A stretch of DNA of 64,000 nt from Limnospira fusiformis SAG 85.79 (GTDB taxonomy: Bacteria; Cyanobacteriota; Cyanobacteriia; Cyanobacteriales; Microcoleaceae), in contig NZ_CP051185.1 in NCBI RefSeq assembly GCF_012516315.1, forward strand, positions 5,213,363-5,277,362, written 5' to 3'. Shown here one piece after another: positions 34,010 through 45,406 of this stretch. The notes under the pieces are model-generated. The model was not told where the DNA came from. It did not search any database and saw only the letters and a program-made list of their open reading frames with translations. Within the stretch, counting starts at the first letter, position 1. Each line of letters starts with the position of its first letter. A program made the translations under genes and the position numbers.

Positions 34010-34267
34010 GTGAATGTTGAAGTTCGTTATGCACGCTCTTTTTTACAAGACTTAACTGCCTTAGACACGGATGCCTATTGGCGAGTTTATCAAATCGTTT
34101 TCGTCAAGTTTCCCCAAATTAATCGCTTACAAGAATTACCGGAATTTCGTGCGGTGGGTTCGACTGGTATTTTTTATCGATTCACCATCGATCGCTATTT
34201 AATCGGCCTAGAGATGACGGGCCAAATCGTCAAGTTTCTGAGAATTCTGCCTAAACCCCATGTTTAA
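34010..34267 (+). CDS. RelE/ParE-family toxin, start replaced by IscB element end
   Basis: 85 residues, MNVEVRYARSFLQDLTALDT..., with the RelE/ParE pattern FRAVGSTGIFYRFTIDRYLIGLEMTGQIVKFLRILPKP. Predicted mRNA interferase or gyrase-type toxin. The present start codon GTG (34010-34012) comes from the right end of the IscB element; the natural ATG appears to be left behind at 32377, next to the antitoxin. The element therefore separates toxin from antitoxin by 1.64 kb yet keeps the toxin frame intact. Expression now depends on readthrough from iscB or a new promoter. Confidence 0.8.
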   Translation: MNVEVRYARSFLQDLTALDTDAYWRVYQIVFVKFPQINRLQELPEFRAVGSTGIFYRFTIDRYLIGLEMTGQIVKFLRILPKPHV

Positions 34268-34398
34268 GTTTTGAGAACTGTTGTAGAATATGTGCTGATA
34301 GATAAGGCTCTATCAATGAATTGCGGAAGGGTAAAAGCGGTTAAACCCTCATAGATGTTCTGGACTGGCAACTTGTACATAACGGGGAAACAGTGATT

Positions 34399-35985
34399 AT
34401 GGATGCCATTACACTCTGGCAAAGATACCAAGACTGGCTGTACTACCACGAAGAAATAGGACTGTACCTCGATATCAGTCGGATTAGGTTTGATCAGGCT
34501 TTTCTGGAAGCCATGAAGCCCAAGTTTGACGGGGCATTTCGAGACATGGAAGCCCTCGAAGGTGGGGCGATCGCTAATCCAGATGAACAGCGAATGGTAG
34601 GCCATTATTGGCTGCGAAACCCGGAGTTAGCACCTACTCCCCAAATCAAACAGCAAATTATCGACACAGTTAACAAAATAGAAACCTTTGTCGCTAAAGT
34701 CCATAAGGGTGAGATTAAACCCCCCCAAGCCGAAAAATTTACAGATTTACTCTCCATTGGTATTGGAGGATCAGCCCTAGGACCACAATTTGTGGCTGAT
34801 GCTTTAGCCCCAGATTACCCACTGATCAACATCCACTTTATTGATAATAGTGACCCCGATGGCATAGATCGGATTCTGCAACGACTAGGCGATCGCCTAA
34901 AGAGTACCCTAATCTTAGTAATTTCCAAATCCGGCGGCACCCCAGAACCCCGTAACGGCATGATGGAAGTTAAACAAGCCTTACTCAAGCAAAACCTCCA
35001 CTTTCCCGATCAAGCGATCGCCACTACCCAAATCGGTAGTAAACTCTACCAAGAAGCCACCAGCCAAGGATGGTTGGAAACCTTCCCCATGGAAGACTGG
35101 ATCGGTGGTCGCACCTCGGAAATGTCAGCCGTAGGACTACTTCCCGCCGCCCTACAAGGCATAGATATTCATGCCCTACTCCAAGGGGCTCAAACCATGG
35201 ATATAGCCACCCGCCAACCCGACATCAAAACCAACCCCGCCGCCCTGCTGGCCCTATGTTGGTATGCCGTCGGAGGTGGCCGTGGTCAAAAAGATATGGT
35301 AATTCTCCCCTACAAGGACAGACTCATACTCTTGAGCCGTTATCTGCAACAATTAGTCATGGAATCCTTGGGAAAAGAAAAAGACCTAGATGGAAACATC
35401 GTCAACCAAGGTATCTCCGTCTACGGTAACAAAGGTTCCACAGACCAACACGCCTACGTCCAACAGCTTCGAGATGGGGTTCCTAACTTCTTCGCCACCT
35501 TTATCGAAGTCCTACGCGATCGCCAAGGACCATCCTCAGAAATCGAACCCGGAGTCACCGCCGGAGACTATCTCTCAGGCTTCCTACAAGGCACACGAGA
35601 GGCTCTATACGACAACCAACGAGACTCCATTACCGTAACTATTACCGAAGTAAATCCATACACTGTAGGCGCTCTAGTCGCTCTCTATGAACGTGCTGTC
35701 AGTCTATATGCTTCCCTAGTCAACATCAACGCCTATCACCAACCGGGAGTCGAAGCCGGGAAAAAAGCCGCCGCCCAGGTTCTAGAGTTACAACACCAAA
35801 GTTTACAAGCCTTACGCAGCCATAGCCAAGGTATTTCTATCTCCGACTTAGCCACCAAAATAGATGCCCAGGAACAGGTAGAAACCCTATATAAAATCCT
35901 GCGTCACCTAGCAGCTAATGACCGAGGAGTAGAATTGAGCGGAGACCCCAGTAAACCCGGCCAACTGATCGCCAAATGGCGCTAA
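34399..35985 (+). CDS. pgi: Glucose-6-phosphate isomerase
   Basis: Interconverts glucose-6-phosphate and fructose-6-phosphate. 528 residues, normal for cyanobacterial Pgi. The SIS-fold motifs are present: [27 protein letters not shown], and the C-terminal signature segments [11 protein letters not shown] and [12 protein letters not shown] with the catalytic Lys. ATG 34399 ([13 protein letters not shown]) has GGGGA upstream; a GTG at 34393 would add two residues. Separated from the toxin gene by 131 bp. Confidence 0.96.
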   Translation: MDAITLWQRYQDWLYYHEEIGLYLDISRIRFDQAFLEAMKPKFDGAFRDMEALEGGAIANPDEQRMVGHYWLRNPELAPTPQIKQQIIDTVNKIETFVAKVHKGEIKPPQAEKFTDLLSIGIGGSALGPQFVADALAPDYPLINIHFIDNSDPDGIDRILQRLGDRLKSTLILVISKSGGTPEPRNGMMEVKQALLKQNLHFPDQAIATTQIGSKLYQEATSQGWLETFPMEDWIGGRTSEMSAVGLLPAALQGIDIHALLQGAQTMDIATRQPDIKTNPAALLALCWYAVGGGRGQKDMVILPYKDRLILLSRYLQQLVMESLGKEKDLDGNIVNQGISVYGNKGSTDQHAYVQQLRDGVPNFFATFIEVLRDRQGPSSEIEPGVTAGDYLSGFLQGTREALYDNQRDSITVTITEVNPYTVGALVALYERAVSLYASLVNINAYHQPGVEAGKKAAAQVLELQHQSLQALRSHSQGISISDLATKIDAQEQVETLYKILRHLAANDRGVELSGDPSKPGQLIAKWR

Positions 35986-36105
35986 ACTTAACCCACTAGC
36001 GCCCAATCCATAATTCCTATTCACCCGGTCTTTCTCCCCCCACAGATCGGGTAAGTTTTCATTGGTGTAGCATGGGAGGGCAGGACATAACTAGGAGTGA
36101 AAGGA

Positions 36106-38214
36106 ATGGCTGAGAACCTCTACATTGCTACCATTGAACCCGGGAGTGGCAAATCCCTAGTCGTACTCGGAATCATAGAATTGCTTTCCAAACGAATTCA
36201 AAAATTGGGATTTTTCCGTCCCATTATTCGTAGTCACACCACTCCTGACAGAGATATCCAATTAGTTCGCAGTCGCCTACACCAAGCCCTACCCTATGAA
36301 TCTTACTATGCTCTCACCCACGAAGAAGCTCAAAATTTGATTGGTGAGGGTCGCTATGATGAAGTCATTAAGCAAGTCATCGAAAAATATAAAGCCGTTG
36401 AGCAAGATTGTGATTTTGTAGTCTGCGAGGGAACCGATTTTACTGATATCGCTTCCGCCTTCGAGTTTGATTTTAACGTCCGATTTGCTAACCACCTAGG
36501 TTGTCCCATTTTGATTGTAGCCAGCGGTAGCGGTAAAACCCCCAATCAATTAATGAGTGCCTTACTAGCCGAACGGGAAGCCTTTATTGAAGAAGGTTGC
36601 GCGATCGCCGCTACTGTAGTTAACCGTGTCGATAACCACAATGTTCCAGGAATTATGGAACAGTTGACAACTCTCTGGAAATTTCCAGATCCCCTATTTG
36701 TCATTCCAGAAGAACCCATTTTAGCTAAACCCACAGTCGCCGAAATTGCCCAGAAACTCGGCGGTCAACAAATCTATGGCCCATCCGACGATCGCCTTAA
36801 CCGCGAGGTTTTTGATTTGCGCGTCGCCGCCATGCAAGTTCCCAATTTCCTCAAATACCTCAAAGAAGGTAGCCTAATTATTACCCCAGGCGATCGGGCT
36901 GATATTATTCTCGCCTGCGCCGTCGCCGCTACTTCCGAGAACTATCCTAATATTGCCGGAATTATTCTTAGTGGCGGTCTGGAACTACCAGCCACTATCC
37001 AAAGCCTCATCGATGGATGTCCCCATTGGGCAGTTCCCATGATCACAGTTAAGACTGATACCTACGAAACTGCCATGAATGTAGACCGGGTACATGGTGC
37101 TATTACCCCAGACAACGATCGCAAAATTGCCTCAGCTTTGGGGTTATTTGAAACTCATGTCAACTTGGGTCAAATTGAGGAGCGCATACAGGTTTCCCGT
37201 CCCTCTCGCATGACTCCGATCATGTTTGAGTATCAATTGATTCAAAGGGCTAAAGCTAATCGACAGCATATTGTTCTACCCGAAGGACGCGAAGATCGGA
37301 TTTTACAAGCCGCTGAGATTTTGTGGCGGCGGGGAGTCGCAGATATTACCTTATTAGGTTCAGAAGCAGAAATTCGCGGACGTATTGCCGCCCTCGGTTT
37401 GAATTTATCCCAAGTCCAGATTATTGATCCGGCTAGATCCCCCTGGTATGAAGACTATGCTGAAACCTATTTTAATCTCCGTAAACATAAGGGTATTGCT
37501 AAAGACGGGGCCTATGATGTCATGCTCGATGTTAGCTATTTTGGTACCATGATGGTTTATAAGGGACACGCTGATGGTATGGTGTCGGGAGCAGTCCATA
37601 CCACAGGTCACACGATCCGCCCCGCTTTGGAGTTTATTCGCACCATTCCCGGTACTTCTATTGTCTCTAGTGTCTTTTTAATGGGGTTGGAAGATCGGAT
37701 TTTGGTTTATGGCGACTGTGCCGTAAATCCTAATCCTAATCCTCAACAATTGGCTGATATTGCTATCAGTTCCGCTTTGACTGCTCAAATGTTTGGCATT
37801 GAACCTAGGGTGGCTATGTTGTCTTATTCTACTGGAGAATCCGGACAGGGTGAGGATGTCGAAAAGGTTAAGCAAGCTACCATCATCGCTCGTCAACTGC
37901 GCCCCGACTTGAAAATTGAAGGCCCGATCCAGTATGATGCTGCTATTGATGAGAGTGTCGCTAAAACTAAGCTACCTGATAGCCAGGTGGCTGGTCGTGC
38001 CACGGTTTTTATTTTTCCCGATTTGAATACCGGGAATAATACTTACAAGGCTGTACAGCGATCAGCTAATGCTGTGGCGATCGGACCAATTTTGCAGGGA
38101 TTGAAAAAACCCGTTAATGATTTGAGTCGCGGTTGCACCGTCACTGATATTGTCAATACCGTAGCAATTACTGCTATTCAAGCGAATCTAGGCACACATT
38201 GTCACTCCCATTAA
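36106..38214 (+). CDS. pta: Phosphate acetyltransferase (long form)
   Basis: 702 residues of the long Pta type. An N-terminal DRTGG/P-loop-like domain (ATIEPGSGKSLVVLGIIELL) precedes the regulatory DRTGG region and a C-terminal PTA_PTB catalytic domain (HIVLPEGREDRILQAAEILWRRGV ... GMVSGAVHTTGHTIRPAL ... PVNDLSRGCTVTDIVNT). Converts acetyl-CoA and phosphate to acetyl phosphate. ATG 36106 is preceded by AGGAG at the right distance; the upstream GTG at 36097 overlaps that site. No ackA gene adjoins it here. Confidence 0.94.
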   Translation: MAENLYIATIEPGSGKSLVVLGIIELLSKRIQKLGFFRPIIRSHTTPDRDIQLVRSRLHQALPYESYYALTHEEAQNLIGEGRYDEVIKQVIEKYKAVEQDCDFVVCEGTDFTDIASAFEFDFNVRFANHLGCPILIVASGSGKTPNQLMSALLAEREAFIEEGCAIAATVVNRVDNHNVPGIMEQLTTLWKFPDPLFVIPEEPILAKPTVAEIAQKLGGQQIYGPSDDRLNREVFDLRVAAMQVPNFLKYLKEGSLIITPGDRADIILACAVAATSENYPNIAGIILSGGLELPATIQSLIDGCPHWAVPMITVKTDTYETAMNVDRVHGAITPDNDRKIASALGLFETHVNLGQIEERIQVSRPSRMTPIMFEYQLIQRAKANRQHIVLPEGREDRILQAAEILWRRGVADITLLGSEAEIRGRIAALGLNLSQVQIIDPARSPWYEDYAETYFNLRKHKGIAKDGAYDVMLDVSYFGTMMVYKGHADGMVSGAVHTTGHTIRPALEFIRTIPGTSIVSSVFLMGLEDRILVYGDCAVNPNPNPQQLADIAISSALTAQMFGIEPRVAMLSYSTGESGQGEDVEKVKQATIIARQLRPDLKIEGPIQYDAAIDESVAKTKLPDSQVAGRATVFIFPDLNTGNNTYKAVQRSANAVAIGPILQGLKKPVNDLSRGCTVTDIVNTVAITAIQANLGTHCHSH

Positions 38215-38268
38215 TTCCATAAACACTGGACATTGTAGCATCTCAGATAGAATACTGTTAATGGGTAA

Positions 38269-38314
38269 GACTCCATAATGGTGAGCCATCCTGGTTTCAC
38301 CATAACAGAGTCTA
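38269..38314. promoter_or_regulatory. Long hairpin/palindrome upstream of the GGDEF-EAL gene
   Basis: AGACTC...ATGGTGA (38269-38285 region) pairs with TCACCAT...AGAGTCT (ending 38314) around a 10-base loop. It ends 35 bp before the ATG at 38349. It may be a pta terminator or a regulatory stem; no T-run follows. Confidence 0.4.
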
Positions 38315-38348
38315 TGCTCTGATGTTTACCTTGTCAATGGCTTTGACC

Positions 38349-39971
38349 ATGAATATACATACATTAACCAAAGACCTCCCTCGTCGAATAGTCCTTAGTT
38401 ACGCTGTTATTGGCGCGGTCTGGATACTCATTTCTGATCAGGCTATAGAAACTATTATTGGTAATTATAGCCAGTTTACTTATCTGACTACTTTCAAAGG
38501 CTTAATATTTATGGCTATTACCAGCCTTTTATTATATCAGCTTCTCCAAAAATATCAGCGATCGCTTCAGGAAATGAACCATAAAATGGCATCCAAAAAA
38601 ACCATGCAATTACTGATAATTTTAAGCAAAATTACCGAATATATTAAGTTACAAAAGCAACTGAGAAGCTACATTGAATATGACTCTTTGACTAAACTGC
38701 CTTGGCGGTCTTTCTTGTTAGATAAACTGGAGTCTTTATTAAAACAAACTCACCCATAAAATCATACATTTGCAGTTATTCACCTTGATGTTGTCCATTT
38801 CAAATCCATTAAATATACCCTGGGATATGAATTCTCATAACAGCTATTAATCGCTATCACTAACCGCCTGACTACCTATCTTCCTGATGCCGTCATGATT
38901 GCTAGAGTCGGTATGGCTGATGAGTTTATCATTCTCTGGGAACAGGTAGGAGACTTGGAATCAGCCCATCAAATTCTCAATTATATTAGCCATCTGTTTA
39001 TTCAACCATTTAATCTCTCAGAACATGAACTTTTTAAACAGGTAAAAATGGGGTTGGCTTTGAGTTATGACTGTGGGGAAAATCCCGAATAAATGTTACA
39101 AGCAGCAGAATTAGCTGTGCATCAATGTCGCCGTTCCCCCAATACAAGTTATACGATATTTAATCACGAATTTAAAGCCTATGCTAGTCGTCAGCTAGAG
39201 TTGGATAATCAAATGAGACGAGACTTTAATGACCGTAAGTTTCAGCTTTATTATCAACCAATTTTCGGCGCTGAGACCCTCAAAATAGTCGGCTTTGAAT
39301 CCCTGATTAGATGGTATAATAACACTCAGCTTATTTCTAACTTTGAATTTATTCCTTTGGCGGAAGAAACCGGTTTTATTATTCCCTTGGGAACCTGGGG
39401 ATTTGGTCAGGCTTGTTGGCAATTTCAACAGTGGCGATCGCAATTTCCCCAGGTCGCCTCCATGTTTATTAACATTAATGTTTCCGTGATACAACTGATG
39501 CAGCCCAATTTATTAAGCCAAATTGATCATATCTTAAAAGTTACTGAAATTCCCCCCCAACAAATTCAACTCGAAATTACCGAAACCGCCTTAATGAATA
39601 ATGCCGAAGATATTACCGACATCTTAAAACAAATCAAATCCCGTAAAATTAACCTATGTATAGATGATTTTGGCACCGGGTATTCATCTTTAAGCTATCT
39701 CCACAATTTCCCCTTCGACACCATTAAGGTTGATAAATCATTTATTAGCGGTATGGAACGAGATCAGAAAAGTGTTGAAATTGTCAGAACGATCGCCTTA
39801 ATGGCCAACTGTTTAGATATCAACTTAGTAGCTGAAGGGGTCGAAACCCAAGGTCAACTCAGACAACTACAAAACCTCAAATATCAAACCATCCAAGGAT
39901 ATCTACTCGCTCAACCCATGTCCGTAGCCGCACTCGAAGACTATCTCCAGCGCCAACATCATAATTGTTGA
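38349..39971 (+). pseudogene. GGDEF-EAL protein with three in-frame TAA codons
   Basis: One continuous frame of about 540 codons interrupted only by TAA at 38757, 38838 and 39090; no frameshift. Product if read through: a two-helix membrane start (residues ~13-65), a linker, a degenerate GGDEF domain (loop VGMADEF instead of GGDEF), then a near-complete EAL domain (ESLIRW in place of EALIRW, LEITETALM, DDFGTGYSSLSYLH). Catalytic DDFGTGYSS is intact. The third stop is followed at once by ATG (39093), so a free EAL phosphodiesterase of 292 residues could be made by reinitiation. Confidence 0.8.
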
Positions 39972-40060
39972 AAAGAAGCAGGTTAGAAGTTATCCCCTCA
40001 CCAACCATCAAAAACTATGTATAATTAAGCCATCACAAAACTTGAGTTTAGGAAAATTTT

Positions 40061-40345
40061 ATGGCCAAAGCAATTTGGAATGGGGTCGTTATTGCCGAAA
40101 GCAATAATTGTGAAGTCGTCGAAGGCAATCAATATTTCCCCCCAGACTCCATTAAAAAAGAATACTTCCGAAATAGCGACACCCACACCACCTGTGGCTG
40201 GAAGGGGGTCGCTAGTTACTATACCCTGGAGGTGGGAGGCGAAGTTAACAAAGATGCTGCTTGGTATTATCCTAGCCCATTACCCGCTGCCCAGAAGATC
40301 CAAGGTTATATCGCCTTCTGGAGAGGCGTAAAAGTCGAGGTTTAA
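40061..40345 (+). CDS. DUF427 domain protein
   Basis: 94 residues covering one whole DUF427 beta-fold: MAKAIWNGVVIAESNNCEVVEGNQYFPPDSIKKEYF, then the conserved TTCGWKGVASYYTL and KDAAWYYPSPLPAAQKIQGYIAFW. Widespread in cyanobacteria; function not established. ATG 40061 with AAAATTTT-type leader. Its stop overlaps the convergent HxlR gene by 4 bp. Confidence 0.92.
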   Translation: MAKAIWNGVVIAESNNCEVVEGNQYFPPDSIKKEYFRNSDTHTTCGWKGVASYYTLEVGGEVNKDAAWYYPSPLPAAQKIQGYIAFWRGVKVEV

Positions 40346-40737
40346 CTACCTCCGACTACCTGTTCATCAGATAACCAAGCTTCTCCTGCCTCTTGTAGGG
40401 CATCAATGACTGGCTTGATATTTCGTCCCCTAGGTGTGAGAGAATATTCTACCCTAGGGGGTATTTCTGGATAAACCTTTCTTTCTATCATACCATATTT
40501 TTCTAATTCCCTCAACCGAATTGTCAAGGTTTTCGTACTAATCGGAAGTGCTTCCTGTAGTTCATGAGTACGGCGGTTATCTATCAAAAGTTCCCGCAAA
40601 ATTAGAAAAGACCACTTACTATTAATTCTATCCAATATATATTCTATAGGACAAGGCTGTTCGGTCTCAGTAGAGTTTTCCGAACCAGTTGACATTGGGC
40701 CTGTTTGGGAGTTTTCGCAATGTTTTGTAACTTTCAT
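40342..40737 (-). CDS. HxlR-family winged-helix regulator
   Basis: 131 residues. After a polar N-terminus comes the HxlR domain: CPIEYILDRINSKWSFLILRELL (C46-region Cys, sometimes redox-active in this family), LQEALPISTKTLTIRLRELEKYGMI (recognition helix) and VEYSLTPRGRNIKPVIDAL (wing). Probably a repressor that senses thiol or aldehyde stress. It is divergent from ppsA across 400 bp that holds repeated GTTTACT/GTTACC elements. Confidence 0.9.
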   Translation of the reverse strand: MKVTKHCENSQTGPMSTGSENSTETEQPCPIEYILDRINSKWSFLILRELLIDNRRTHELQEALPISTKTLTIRLRELEKYGMIERKVYPEIPPRVEYSLTPRGRNIKPVIDALQEAGEAWLSDEQVVGGS

Positions 40738-40753
40738 TTTAACAAATTTTAAG

Positions 40754-40869
40754 GTTTACTTTAGTGGTTACCAACCGCCACAGCAGTTTTAAACTTTTTT
40801 AATAAGCGGCTGTATCTCCATCATAGCAATATTTTTGTACTTTGGGTAACTAAGGTAACTTTAGTAAAC
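40754..40869. promoter_or_regulatory. Paired operator-like elements between hxlR-type gene and ppsA
   Basis: GTTTACTTTAGTGGTTACC at 40754-40772 and, in opposite orientation, GGTAACTTTAGTAAAC at 40854-40869 (with GGTAAC at 40845 too). Reverse-complementing the second gives GTTTACTAAAGTTACC, so both share GTTTACT..AGT.GTTACC. The first lies 17 bp from the regulator start. The 40738-41144 stretch contains no other gene that I can support. Confidence 0.55.
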
Positions 40870-41144
40870 TATATTGTAATTTTTATAGAAAGTAATACTC
40901 TATAAACAGAGGGAAAAAAAACCCTCTGTGACGAAAACAATCTCAGCCTGTAGATCGACAGTCAAACCAAAATTAACTAAGTCTAAATGCTGAGTTTTGG
41001 AGCAATAAGGTTTCCCATACCTGTTGCCAGATGGTCTATTTGCATGAAAATCAGAGTATCAGTAAGACTGAATATTCTGGAAGTGTAGAAAGATTTGGCT
41101 GTACTCTCTACCAGACTGTTATTCAAGTTTGGAGGAATTTCATA

Positions 41145-43655
<2,511 letters not shown>

Positions 43656-43697
43656 AGTTCCGTTTAGGATACTAAGTAACTTCTGAGTTCTAATTTA

Positions 43698-43732
43698 AAA
43701 CTGCTCTGGTGAAAGCCGGGGCAGTTTTTTTT
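43698..43732 (+). terminator. Rho-independent terminator of ppsA
   Basis: AACTGC..CTGG, loop, CCGG..GCAGTT followed by eight T's, 43 bp after the ppsA stop. Confidence 0.85.
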
Positions 43733-43740
43733 CGCTCACC

Positions 43741-43910
43741 CACCCCAGGAGAAACCCGGTTTCTGGGAGAGTTTCTCCTTCCCCAAGGGATGGCTGGTGA
43801 GAAACCGGGTTTCTAAACTCTCACCCACCCCAGGAGAAACCCGGTTTCTAGGAGAGTTTCTCCTTCCCCAAGGGATGGCTGGTGAAAAACCGGGTTTCTA
43901 AACTCTCACC
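43741..43910. repeat. 85-bp tandem repeat with GAGAAACCCGGTTTCT cores
   Basis: Two adjacent copies (43741 and 43826) differing at about two positions. Each copy has GAGAAACCCGGTTTCT and its near-inverse GAAACCGGGTTTCT, so each can fold into a hairpin. This core is a common dispersed cyanobacterial repeat. Placed just after the ppsA terminator; the 43733-43989 stretch has no gene. Confidence 0.85.
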
Positions 43911-43989
43911 AACAGGTTGACAAAAAATCTAGGCGGTGATATGATGTGGAGGCTATTTCTAACCGAAAGTAACTCGGTTCTATGAATCG

Positions 43990-44091
43990 GTGAAAGAGAA
44001 ATTAAAGACAGGTAAAGGGGTCATATTAAAGCTGTTTGTAGCCATCGGTTTAGCGATCGCCTGGATTTTACTAACAGCGACCCCTGCTTGA
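43990..44091 (+). CDS. Possible single-span small membrane protein (33 aa)
   Basis: GTG start; reads MKEKLKTGKGVILKLFVAIG, then LAIAWILLTATPA. A basic N-terminus plus one hydrophobic helix suggests a small thylakoid or plasma membrane protein, but it has no recognised family. An ATG-AAT-CGG-TGA mini-frame overlaps its start. Confidence 0.3.
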   Translation: MKEKLKTGKGVILKLFVAIGLAIAWILLTATPA

Positions 44092-44124
44092 TGTACGGAA
44101 AAGTCAACCTTAGCCAGAAAGATT

Positions 44125-44361
44125 ATGCACTCCAACTGGGAACACATAATTCCACAAGCGCCGCCACCCCCAGGGGAAATCATAGAAGCATTAGAAGCCA
44201 CGACGACAACACGGGAATTTTATCAGGAAGTCGAATATCGTGAGGACTTCGATCGCTATTGCCAGTGGTATTATGAGACAGCCAATCGCCACCGTCAAGA
44301 GATGCAGAAAATGCTAGGTGATTTTAACCTGCTGGGGTGGTTTTTGCGGGGTCGCCACTAA
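44125..44361 (+). CDS. Conserved hypothetical protein (78 aa)
   Basis: MHSNWEHIIPQAPPPPGEII, then EALEATTTTREFYQEVEYREDFDRYCQWYYETANRHRQEM and a hydrophobic end LLGWFLRGRH. The helical middle with Tyr/Arg-rich heptads and the Pro-rich start occur in other filamentous cyanobacteria. No function. Starts 34 bp after the possible 33-residue ORF. Confidence 0.6.
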   Translation: MHSNWEHIIPQAPPPPGEIIEALEATTTTREFYQEVEYREDFDRYCQWYYETANRHRQEMQKMLGDFNLLGWFLRGRH

Positions 44362-44434
44362 AGCTGCCGGGGTGAGGGACTCAAGAAACGGTCAACTGAT
44401 GTCTCTTTGTCCCCAATAGTTCCCCAGATAGTTT

Positions 44435-44665
44435 CTAACTCTCCTCAATCACTTCTAACTCCTCCTCTCTGAAGTGAACCTTAAACTTGGGGTTAAACTG
44501 TACTATAACAGGCAGATTAGGGGTAATAGGTCTACCATTCCAGTCTGTTAGGATGGATACAATTTCCCCCTCCAATCCCTTAGCATCAGAAGGTTGATTG
44601 CGGTGTTCGGGATTGACATAGATAATCACTGACTCTTTGACGCGAACACGATCGCCGACTTTCAT
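44435..44665 (-). CDS. ftrV: Ferredoxin-thioredoxin reductase, variable chain
   Basis: Non-catalytic subunit of FTR, which passes electrons from ferredoxin to thioredoxin. 76 residues: MKVGDRVRVKESVIIYVNPE, HRNQPSDAKGLEGEIVSILTDW, then VIVQFNPKFKVHFREEELEVI, an SH3-like barrel with the usual motif HRNQPxDxKGLEG. The ATG at 44665 gives the normal cyanobacterial size; the frame is open upstream to 44740, but the extra residues are not family-like. The catalytic subunit (ftrC) is not in this window. About 330 bp upstream, to 45000, is otherwise empty. Confidence 0.92.
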   Translation of the reverse strand: MKVGDRVRVKESVIIYVNPEHRNQPSDAKGLEGEIVSILTDWNGRPITPNLPVIVQFNPKFKVHFREEELEVIEES

Positions 44666-45000
44666 AAATTCCAACTCATGTATTTCGGTAAAAATGCCTA
44701 CAGAAGTGGCTGCGATAGTTGTGCGACCACCCAGCGACACTCACTAGAACAGACAGTTTTTTATCTTGACATGAAATAGGCAAATCTCAAACTCCCGGCG
44801 GGGAAAATCACAGTTCCCGATCGCCTGAAATCATCGATAATTGGGGATTTCCGGGAATTATTCGGGTCAGTGGGGAAGCGGGAGGGACTACCTAAGACCC
44901 TTGACATTTTGCCAGAAAAGTGGACCAATCTTGGTTCAGCTTCTGGGGGTATATTTTAAGATACAATTGGGCAGGTGTTTTGTGAAAATTGGGGAAATTC

Positions 45001-45372
45001 ATGGAATCATATTCACTACCAACAGAAGTAATTTTAACCGAGCCGCGTAAGTCCCTAGGAAATGTGTGTTTTGATTGGACTCCCCAACCTGGCCATTATT
45101 TGGTTTTAGAGGGTCAAACCTATGCAGTTTTGGAACGCCGACACCGTTATCATTTAAAATCAGGTCGTTACCGCCTAAGTAAAATTGCTCTATATGTACA
45201 GTCGGCTGAAGAACCCCAGGAGAAGAGTTTAGTCAATGGACATTGGGTAATAGGGGATGCTAGTTGTCGGTTTAATGCGCGATCGGAGTTATTTCGCTGT
45301 GCGGTAAATCCCCAGGGACCCTGCGATCGATGTCGCTTTTATGAGTCCCTGGAAGAAACACCCCCCGGATAA
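45001..45372 (+). CDS. Conserved cyanobacterial protein (DUF6464-like)
   Basis: 123 residues from ATG 45001 (MESYSLPTEVIL). N-terminal beta-rich part (GHYLVLEGQTYAVLERRHRYHLKSGRYRL) and a C-terminal Cys motif CRFNARSELFRCAVNPQGPCDRCRFYE that may bind zinc. I recall this as the DUF6464 family, cyanobacteria-specific; name from memory. Function unknown. It converges on the ABC exporter gene with a 34-bp gap. Confidence 0.7.
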   Translation: MESYSLPTEVILTEPRKSLGNVCFDWTPQPGHYLVLEGQTYAVLERRHRYHLKSGRYRLSKIALYVQSAEEPQEKSLVNGHWVIGDASCRFNARSELFRCAVNPQGPCDRCRFYESLEETPPG

Positions 45373-45406
45373 TGACGGCGAAATCAGAAGCGGTCAAAAA
45401 CGGAGA

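Larger units (their letters stand above)
32380..34012 (+). mobile_element. Complete IscB (ISC, IS200/IS605-superfamily) element
   Basis: About 1.63 kb holding omega RNA (32382-32630), iscB (32654-33925) and a right-end hairpin (about 33967-33985, CCCCG.TCT..AGA..CGGGG) ending TTTACGTG. The left boundary is where identity with the second copy (7458) begins; the right boundary is where it ends. If 32380-34012 is removed, the antitoxin is followed 8 bp later by ATG-AAT-GTT-GAA, an intact toxin start. No transposase gene is present, so mobility would need a TnpA elsewhere. Exact ends are uncertain by 1-3 bp. Confidence 0.82.

Noticed and set aside
35070..35638. Long alternative frames within pgi
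   Set aside because: Shadows of the Pgi reading frame, Arg/Pro-rich, no ribosome site.
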